From: Sphingomonas panacis
GTDB lineage: Bacteria > Pseudomonadota > Alphaproteobacteria > Sphingomonadales > Sphingomonadaceae
Direction: 5' to 3'
NCBI RefSeq assembly: GCF_001717955.1
Contig: NZ_CP014168.1
Location: forward strand, 1 to 64,000
Length of the DNA: 64,000 bases
Shown here: one piece after another, positions 56,480 through 64,000 of the stretch
How the letters are laid out: every line of letters begins with the position of its first letter
Numbering within the stretch: the first letter of the stretch is position 1
The notes under the pieces: generated by a model
What the model was told of the DNA's origin: nothing
The model's input: the letters and a program-made list of their open reading frames with translations, nothing else
Databases searched by the model: none
Program-made: the position numbers and the translations under genes

Positions 56480-57460
56480 TCAATCGCCGAACAGGGCGCC
56501 GCGCGCGAGGTTGAGCGCGGCGACCGCATCCTGGCGCTTCTGCGCCGCCTTCAGCGCGTCGAAATCCAGTCTATCGAGGGCTCGCTCGATCCGCTTGAGG
56601 AAGCCGATCGCGCTGTTGGCGGTCTCGACGCTATCCTCGCGAAATGGGAACTGGTCGAGTTGCCACACGCCTTCCCAGCCGTTCTTGCGAAGCGTCCAGA
56701 AAAATTCGAATAACTCGATAGGGTGGACCGAGCCGGCGATCATGTCGTCGTCCCAGCCGCGCAGATTGTCGTTCACGTCCATGCCGAACAGACGGCCGTG
56801 GTCGATCGCGAGTTGCGCCGCGTCCGCCGGACTCTCGCCGCCATAGAGCGAATGGCCGAAATCGAGCAGGATGCCAACGTTCGGCTGACCCATCTTCTCG
56901 ATGCCGAGCAGCGTGCGCGCGACCGAATCATAACTCATGTGCACGCGCGGTTCGCGCGGCTTGTATTCGATGACGAATTTGAGGTCAGGATTCTGGCTGG
57001 CCAGTTCGGCCACCCCCTCGACCGACAGCTTCCAGATCTCCCGATGATCGACCTGGAAGGGATAATCCCAACCGTCCTGACCCGGCCACAGCTTCACATA
57101 GTCCGCGCCGAAGTGACGGACCATCTTCGCCGCCTCGTTGCACATCTCGTTGGCAAGGCGGCGGAGGCCCGGATCCGGATTGGTGAAGGCACCCTTGGCG
57201 AACTGCCGCGTGTAGATTTCCGGCGTGATGCCGATCACCGACAAGCCGTTGCGTTTGAGCGCGGCGTCGATCGTGGGCAGCGACACGTCGCCGCCGCCGG
57301 GAAACGGGAAGTTGATATCGACGACCGTCAAATCCTCGACCTGCCCGGCCAGATCGATCATCTCGACCAGCGTGCGTGGCGCGCCGTAGCCGTCGGTCGC
57401 ATAGCGGTCCACATAAGTCGCGAAATGCCAGATGCCGGCGCCGTACCGTTGGGTGCTCAT
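56480..57460 (-). CDS. Sugar isomerase/epimerase, xylose-isomerase-like TIM barrel
   Basis: A 326-residue TIM-barrel protein of the xylose isomerase-like (AP endonuclease 2) superfamily, cytoplasmic and metal dependent. Probable metal-binding Glu, Asp and His residues sit in [35 protein letters not shown] and VWQLDQFPF. '[19 protein letters not shown]' is distinctive. Related enzymes isomerise aldoses such as L-rhamnose or D-apiose to ketoses, or epimerise ketoses. The neighbours (ABC importer, GH3, DeoR, split transketolase) fit an aldose-to-ketose step at the head of a catabolic route. It begins 10 bases after the binding-protein stop. The substrate is inferred only. Confidence 0.82.
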   Translation of the reverse strand: MSTQRYGAGIWHFATYVDRYATDGYGAPRTLVEMIDLAGQVEDLTVVDINFPFPGGGDVSLPTIDAALKRNGLSVIGITPEIYTRQFAKGAFTNPDPGLRRLANEMCNEAAKMVRHFGADYVKLWPGQDGWDYPFQVDHREIWKLSVEGVAELASQNPDLKFVIEYKPREPRVHMSYDSVARTLLGIEKMGQPNVGILLDFGHSLYGGESPADAAQLAIDHGRLFGMDVNDNLRGWDDDMIAGSVHPIELFEFFWTLRKNGWEGVWQLDQFPFREDSVETANSAIGFLKRIERALDRLDFDALKAAQKRQDAVAALNLARGALFGD

Positions 57461-57470
57461 CGTGAAATCC

Positions 57471-59304
<1,834 letters not shown>

Positions 59305-59308
<4 letters not shown>

Positions 59309-60369
59309 CCTCGATCACCCGAGCCGCCCATTCGGCCCTGAAGCTGATCGAGTATCACGGCCGCGACGATAACCGTACCTTTGATGACCATCTGCCAGAA
59401 TTCGCTGACTCCCATCATCACCATGCCGTCGCCGAGCGTGCCGATGACGCACGCGCCGATGATCGTACCGCCGATCGTGCCCCGCCCGCCCGCCAACGAT
59501 GCTCCGCCCAGCACGACGGCAGCGATGGCGCTCAGCTCGAAACTCTGGCCGCTCGCGGGATGCGCGGAGACGAGATCGGAGGCGACAAGCAGGCCGACGA
59601 GCGCCGCGCATGTGCCGGAGATGACATAGACTGCCGTCTGGATGCGCGAGACACGCACACCGGACAGGAGCGCCGCACGCGCATTGCCGCCAACCGCGTA
59701 GACATACCGCCCGAAAGGCGTGCGCGCCGCGACGAAACCCGCCACCAGCGCCAGCGCGCCGACGATCCACACCGGCAGCGGCACACCGAGCAACCGGCTC
59801 GCGCCGAGCACGGCAAAACCCTCGTTTCCGAAATCGGGCGCGCCGACAAGGTTGGGGAAGGTCGCGCCGTCCGACAGCAACAAGGCCGCGCCGCGCGCGA
59901 CATACATCATGCCAAGCGTCGCGATGAACGGCGCGACGCCGAATCGCGTGACGAGCGTACCATTGACCAGCCCGATCAGCCCGCCGACCGCAACGGCAAT
60001 GAGCATCACCAGCGGAATCGAGGGATAGATCACCCAGCCCGCCACGGTCAGCCCGTTGAGGATCAGCGCGCCCGCCACCATGCCCGACAGGCCCGCGATC
60101 GAACCGACCGAGAGATCAATGCCTCCGGTCAGGATCACATAGGTCATGCCGATGCCGAGCGCGGCGATGATCGCGATGTGCTTGGCCATGATGAGCATGC
60201 TGCCCAGCGACAGGAAATTGGGCGCGAGCACGGAGAAGAAAGCGAACACCACGAGCAGCGCGATCAACGCGCGCAGGCGGATCAGCAACGCGCCAAGGGC
60301 CGGGCCTTCCGCACTGCGGTCAGCCACCGCCGTGCGATCGGTGGGGATGGGGAAAGCGCTGTCTGCCAT
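59305..60369 (-). CDS. Sugar ABC transporter permease, RbsC/AraH type
   Basis: A 354-residue inner-membrane permease of the ribose/monosaccharide importer family, about 9-10 helices. 'GMTYVILTGGIDLSVGSIAGLSGM' is the signature of the family, and 'TPFGRYVYAVGGNARAALLSGVRV' holds the ATPase-coupling loop (Gly-x-Asn-x-x-Ala). 'LGGASLAGGRGTIGGTIIGA' follows near the end. I choose the ATG at 60369, with AAGG nine bases upstream; a TTG at 60381 overlapping the ATPase stop is an alternative. Its stop overlaps the DeoR start. Only one permease gene is present, which would act as a homodimer, as in RbsC. Confidence 0.92.
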
Positions 60370-60377
60370 GGTCGCCT

Positions 60378-61937
60378 TCAATGCACGGCCTGCGGCACCA
60401 TCGCTGGCGTCGGCACGGCTCGATGTTGGGAAATGCCGTTGGCGGCGCTGACGAGGCGGCCCTGATCGGCCTCCGCGACCGGCAGGTCCGCCGTAACGCG
60501 GCCGTTCGCCATCACGACGATACGGTCGGCGACGGCCAGCGCTTCTAGGAGATCGGACGTCGTGAAGGCGATCGCGACGCCTTCGGCCGAAAGCGTCCGC
60601 ATCGTTTCGAACACCTCCGCTCGCGCGCCGATGTCGATGCCGCGGCTCGGCTCGTCGAGCAGCAGGGCGGCGGGGCCACGCATCAGGCAGCGGCCAATGA
60701 CGACCTTCTGCTGGTTGCCGCCCGATAACGCGCCGATCGGCGTTTCGCCCGACCGCGCCTTGATACCGAGCCGCCCGATCATGCTGTCCACCGCGCCGAG
60801 CTCGGCCGCGCCCGATACCAGTCCGTTCGGAGCGAGCCGTTTGAGGACGGACAGGCTGAGATTGCCGCCGACCTTGAGATTGGGAAACAACCCCTCGCGC
60901 TGGCGATCCTCCGGGACGAGCAGGAGGCGCTTCTCGATCCGCTTGACCAGCGACATGGCGTCGATCGCCTCGCCGTTGAGCCGGACCGGGCCGGTTCCCG
61001 CACGCGCGCCGCAGAGATATTCGAACAATTCGGTGCGCCCCGCCCCCAACAGACCGTAGATCGCGACGATCTCACCGGCGTGCAATTTCAGCGAGACGCC
61101 ATCGACCAGCGTGCCGCCGCCGGGCCGGCGTACCGTCGCGTCCTCGACCTCCAGCACCACCGCACCTGGAACGGTTGAGCTGGCGGGCCGCGCAGTCGGC
61201 ATTGCGGCGTCGCCGAGCATCTGCGCGACGATCCACGGCACCGACACATCCGCCGCCGACGCCGACGCGACCACCGCGCCGTCGCGCATCACGGTTATAT
61301 AATCCCCGATCTGCATCAACTCCTCGAGCCGATGCGAGATGTAGACGATACCGACGCCGGCGCGTTTGAGTTCGCCGATTACCTCGAAGAGAGCCGTCAC
61401 CTCGCCGCCGCTGAGCGCGGAGGTGGGTTCGTCGAGGATCAGGATACGCGCATCCTCGGCCAGCGCGCGAGCGATCTCGACGATCTGCTGCTGACCAATC
61501 CGCAGCGATCCGACCTGCGTGTCCGGGTCGATCGTCGCGCCGAGGCGGGTGAGCACGGCCTGCGCGCGGGCGCGTTCCGCCGCGCGGTCGATCAGGCCGG
61601 TACGGCGCAGCGGGTCGCCGAGGAAGATGTTCTCGACCACACTCAGGTTCGGGCAGAGGTTGAGTTCCTGAAAGACGATGCCGATGCCCTGCCGCGCGGC
61701 ATCCCGTACCGAAGCAAAGGCGACCGGCGTGTCGCCCAGCAGCAAGCGCCCCGCGCCGGGGCGTTCGACACCCGCGAGTATCCGCATCAACGTCGATTTG
61801 CCCGCGCCATTCTCGCCGATCAATACGTTGACCGCCCCAGCCCGGACCGCGAAGTCCACCCCGCGCAAGGCCCGGGTTGCTCCATAGGATTTGACCACCC
61901 CTTCGGCCCGAAGCGCGATAGCGTGCGGCACCGACAT
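60378..61937 (-). CDS. Sugar ABC transporter ATPase, RbsA type (two domains)
   Basis: A 519-residue peripheral ATPase with two nucleotide-binding domains, as in RbsA/AraG. The N-terminal domain has Walker A GENGAGKSTLMRIL, signature LRIGQQQIVEIARAL and Walker [12 protein letters not shown]. The C-terminal one has the degenerate Walker A GLLGAGRTELFEYL, signature LSGGNQQKVVIGR and LLLDEPSRGIDIG. These are normal for the family. It starts 2 bases after the DUF2291 stop and powers the adjacent permease. The sugar family (pentose or short polyol) cannot be read from the ATPase. Confidence 0.93.
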   Translation of the reverse strand: MSVPHAIALRAEGVVKSYGATRALRGVDFAVRAGAVNVLIGENGAGKSTLMRILAGVERPGAGRLLLGDTPVAFASVRDAARQGIGIVFQELNLCPNLSVVENIFLGDPLRRTGLIDRAAERARAQAVLTRLGATIDPDTQVGSLRIGQQQIVEIARALAEDARILILDEPTSALSGGEVTALFEVIGELKRAGVGIVYISHRLEELMQIGDYITVMRDGAVVASASAADVSVPWIVAQMLGDAAMPTARPASSTVPGAVVLEVEDATVRRPGGGTLVDGVSLKLHAGEIVAIYGLLGAGRTELFEYLCGARAGTGPVRLNGEAIDAMSLVKRIEKRLLLVPEDRQREGLFPNLKVGGNLSLSVLKRLAPNGLVSGAAELGAVDSMIGRLGIKARSGETPIGALSGGNQQKVVIGRCLMRGPAALLLDEPSRGIDIGARAEVFETMRTLSAEGVAIAFTTSDLLEALAVADRIVVMANGRVTADLPVAEADQGRLVSAANGISQHRAVPTPAMVPQAVH

Positions 61938-61939
61938 GC

Positions 61940-62602
61940 TCAGCCCGCCTTGACCGGCGCCAGCGCAACCGGCGTCAAAACGATAGGATCGCTGGCCTCG
62001 CGCAGGTTGGCGACGCCGAGGAAGCGGACGCGCTGGCCGACACGTAAAGTCCCGACTGCCGGCTTCACCCCGCGCAGCGCACTGGCGGTCAGCGCGCGAC
62101 CGAGATCGGCGAAGGCGAGTTGGTCGGCGAAGTCATTGAAAGCCACGAAAGGCAGGGCATCGCGTACCGCCGCACCCGACACGACAGGGCCTATCTGAAC
62201 CTGCGCGGTGCGGCCGAGCACATCGGCGAGCGCTATTTCCGCCGTGCCGCGCCGCGATCCCGCATCGACGCGCGACACCACGCCCTCTCCGCGCACGACG
62301 AAGGTCCATGCGGAGCCCTCCCCGACGCGGCGCCCCAGCTTGGCACCGGCCAGTTCCATGCCACCGTCGACAGCTGTGAGCAGATCTCGCGCCGACACCG
62401 CCTTGCGATCGAGTTCCGGCAGCACCTTGCGCGCCCAGATGGCATCGACATAGCGCGGGGCGTCGAAATCGGACCCGCGACGCGCACGGATCGCACGGTC
62501 CTCTTCCACGCTAAGCACCTTGCAGCCGCCGAGCAGCGCTACACCCAGAGACAATGCGGGAAAAAGAAACCGCCCAAACCGGCGCGGAGCCACGAAAATC
62601 AT
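61940..62602 (-). CDS. DUF2291 periplasmic lipoprotein of the sugar importer operon
   Basis: A 220-residue predicted lipoprotein with lipobox ALLGGC (Cys28) followed by KVLSVEEDRAIRARR, the conserved start of the DUF2291 family. The rest is a beta-rich domain with 'SAWTFVVRGEGVVSRVDAGSRRG' and 'LPFVAFNDFADQLAFADLGRAL'. DUF2291 genes recur in operons of sugar and polyol ABC importers, for example next to erythritol transport genes in rhizobia, but their function is not known. It is the first gene of this operon. GGAGGGG lies nine bases before the ATG at 62602; a TTG at 62605 is directly upstream. Confidence 0.85.
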   Translation of the reverse strand: MIFVAPRRFGRFLFPALSLGVALLGGCKVLSVEEDRAIRARRGSDFDAPRYVDAIWARKVLPELDRKAVSARDLLTAVDGGMELAGAKLGRRVGEGSAWTFVVRGEGVVSRVDAGSRRGTAEIALADVLGRTAQVQIGPVVSGAAVRDALPFVAFNDFADQLAFADLGRALTASALRGVKPAVGTLRVGQRVRFLGVANLREASDPIVLTPVALAPVKAG

Positions 62603-62664
62603 CAAGACATACCCCTCCGCGCCGTGATCCGAAGCCTGTTAGCCCCGGTCTTTTTACATTTCTC

Positions 62665-62774
62665 TTCGAAACCTGCCGCGCACGGCACACCTTGTCAAAC
62701 AGTTTCACCACCGCAAATCGCCGATCTCTTACGAATCCGGTATGCCATACCAAAATTAATGAAGATATTCGAAA
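62665..62774. promoter_or_regulatory. Divergent control region: palindrome and TTCGAAA pair
   Basis: The 233-base region between the importer operon and the transketolase genes contains GGTATG-C-CATACC (62739-62751), a perfect 6+6 palindrome, and two copies of TTCGAAA (62665-62671 and 62768-62774) about 100 bases apart. The palindrome resembles GntR- or LacI-type operators; the TTCGAAA pair could suit a DeoR protein. Both are seen by eye, and which regulator binds is inference. Confidence 0.5.
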
Positions 62775-62835
62775 GTTCCGCTTGCGCCCTCTCCGCCATG
62801 ACGGTACGTCCGCAGCCCTGATTAGGAGAGCTTCA

Positions 62836-63714
62836 TTGCCAGAGTCGTTGGCTGCCCCGGCATCTATGGGCGAGACCCCGCCGGAAATGGACCCGCGCAT
62901 CACGATCGTCCGTGGGCGCGCGAACTGGATGCGCCGCCGGATCATCCAGATGATCTATGAAGCGCGCCAGGGGCATCCCGGCGGAGATCTGTCCGCCACC
63001 GACGTGCTGGCGACACTCTATTACGCGGTGATGCGCTACGATGCCGCCAACCCTACCGATCCGAAGCGCGACCGCTTCGTGATGAGCAAGGGGCATTGCA
63101 CCGGTGCGCTTTACACAGCGCTCGCCGGAGCTGGCTTCTTCCCCGAGGAAGAGTTGTCGACCTATCTTCAGCCCAACTCGCGCCTCAACGGTCATCCCAA
63201 CCGCATGTATCTGCCCGGCGTCGAGACCAATACCGGTCCGCTCGGTCACGGGCTTCCGGTCGCTCTGGGCATCGCCATAGCCGGGCAAATCGACGGCGCC
63301 GACTATCGCACTTTTGTACTGACCGGCGACGGCGAGTTGCAGGAAGGCAGCATGTGGGAAGCGGCGATGCTCGCCGGGCACCGCAAGCTCGACACGCTGA
63401 CTGTCATTGTCGATCGCAACCGGCTCCAGCAGGGCGCGCGCACCGAGGACACCAACGCGCTTGAGCCGCTCGGCGACAAATGGGCCGCCTTCGGCTGGGA
63501 GGTCCACAGCATCGACGGCCACGATTACGCCGCGCTGCTGGAGGTGATCGAAGCTCCCGCCCACGGCAAGCCACGCGTCATCATCGCAAATACCCTCAAG
63601 GGGAACGGGATCTCCTTCATGCAGGATCAGGCAAGCTGGCACCACGGCGTTCCCAATGCCGAGCAGTACGCACTCGCGCTTCAGGAACTCACCTTGCCGG
63701 AGGACGCCGCGTGA
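62836..63714 (+). CDS. Transketolase N-terminal subunit (split type)
   Basis: A 292-residue ThDP-binding subunit equal to the first half of transketolase. Motifs include 'YEARQGHPGGDLSATDVLATLYY', KGHCTGALYTALA, 'TNTGPLGHGLPVALGIAIA' and the ThDP motif TGDGELQEGSMWEAAM. Transketolases transfer a two-carbon ketol unit; the split form is known for apulose 4-phosphate and for other specialised sugars. I use the TTG at 62836 because AGGAGAG lies 5 bases upstream, ideally spaced; an ATG at 62866 lacks such a site. Its stop overlaps the GTG of the C-terminal subunit (63711-63714). Divergent from the importer operon. Confidence 0.9.
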   Translation: MPESLAAPASMGETPPEMDPRITIVRGRANWMRRRIIQMIYEARQGHPGGDLSATDVLATLYYAVMRYDAANPTDPKRDRFVMSKGHCTGALYTALAGAGFFPEEELSTYLQPNSRLNGHPNRMYLPGVETNTGPLGHGLPVALGIAIAGQIDGADYRTFVLTGDGELQEGSMWEAAMLAGHRKLDTLTVIVDRNRLQQGARTEDTNALEPLGDKWAAFGWEVHSIDGHDYAALLEVIEAPAHGKPRVIIANTLKGNGISFMQDQASWHHGVPNAEQYALALQELTLPEDAA

Positions 63715-64000
63715 GCGCCGCCGCACCGGCCGCACCCGGCCTGTTCGACTGCCGCGACGCATATGTTCGCACCGTCGAGGCGCTCGCCGCCGATGACGCG
63801 CGCATCGTCGCCGTCGTCAATGACAGTGTGGGATCGAGCAAGCTCGGCACGTTCCGTGACAGGTTTCCGGACCGGCTCGTCAACGTCGGTATCGCCGAGC
63901 AGAACATGGTCGGCGTCGGTGCCGGCCTCGCCAATGGCGGGAAGATCCCGTTCGTCAGCGGCGCGGCCTGCTTTTTGACCGCGCGTGCGCTGGAGCAGAT
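63711..64000 (+). CDS. Transketolase C-terminal subunit, cut by the window end
   Basis: The frame begins with a GTG overlapping the stop of the N-terminal subunit (GTGA) and is still open at 64000, giving 96 visible codons of an expected 300 or so. The visible part is the pyrimidine-binding domain of transketolase: 'DCRDAYVRTVEALAADDARIV', 'NDSVGSSKLGTFRDRFPDRL' and NVGIAEQNMVGVGAGLA, where the Glu in the last motif activates ThDP. Together with the upstream subunit it forms one enzyme. Genes behind it, perhaps a sugar kinase, are outside the window. Confidence 0.9.
   Translation, partial: MSAAAPAAPGLFDCRDAYVRTVEALAADDARIVAVVNDSVGSSKLGTFRDRFPDRLVNVGIAEQNMVGVGAGLANGGKIPFVSGAACFLTARALEQ

Overview
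The window looks like chromosomal DNA of a high-GC alphaproteobacterium, most likely Sphingomonas or a close sphingomonad. The reasons are the three complete TonB-dependent receptors plus at least two receptor relics, the many Tat-exported periplasmic enzymes, the secreted glycoside hydrolases, and the family mix (GH127, GH3, NodT/HlyD/RbbA pump, PepSY proteins). This is inference from protein families. I saw no rRNA, tRNA, CRISPR array or insertion sequence.

Layout, left to right. (1) 1-3.6 kb: the tail of an alginate-export-type porin, malate synthase G and a divergent LysR regulator. (2) 3.8-9.2 kb: two divergent secreted carbohydrate genes, a GH127 beta-L-arabinofuranosidase-type enzyme and a DUF5695-type protein. 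(3) 9.2-12.6 kb: a PepSY membrane protein and a siderophore-type TonB receptor behind a possible Fur box. (4) 13-17.2 kb: pyruvate dehydrogenase (quinone) PoxB and a GH3 beta-glucosidase, followed by a LysR fragment. (5) 17.5-20.9 kb: an NAD-dependent epimerase-like gene, a divergent LysR, and a DHA2-type MFS exporter with an operator-like palindrome in its promoter. (6) 21-29.6 kb: serine hydrolase, TonB receptor, MHS-family transporter and orphan Tat-lipoprotein binding protein on one strand, then a divergent DctA-type symporter and a LysR. This looks like an organic-acid acquisition locus. (7) 30-33.7 kb: PhoA alkaline phosphatase, a YtcA-type lipoprotein and an alternative oxidase. (8) 33.7-36.7 kb: a LysR, two NAD(P)-binding proteins and a retropepsin relic. 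(9) 36.8-47.2 kb: one minus-strand run of phosphoketolase, universal stress protein, NodT, HlyD, RbbA, YhhJ and cytochrome c. (10) 47.5-49 kb: two very small ORFs and an Acg-family nitroreductase, then a decayed TonB receptor. (11) 49.7-54.3 kb: a secreted carboxylesterase and a TonB receptor ending at a textbook terminator. (12) 54.5-64 kb: a sugar locus. One minus-strand operon encodes DUF2291 lipoprotein, ABC ATPase, permease, DeoR regulator, binding protein, TIM-barrel isomerase and GH3. The two subunits of a split transketolase run divergently, the second cut by the window end.

How the genes may work together. The right-hand locus reads as a complete route for an aldose released from a glycoside: esterase and TonB receptor at the outer membrane, GH3 in the periplasm, ABC import, isomerisation, then a carbon-transferring split transketolase. 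The same combination is known from D-apiose catabolism, so apiose or a related short or branched sugar is the leading hypothesis. A kinase would be expected just past the window. Xylulose 5-phosphate from such a transketolase could feed the phosphoketolase at 45-47 kb. PoxB, phosphoketolase and alternative oxidase together suggest overflow or redox-balancing metabolism. The substrate assignments are inference.
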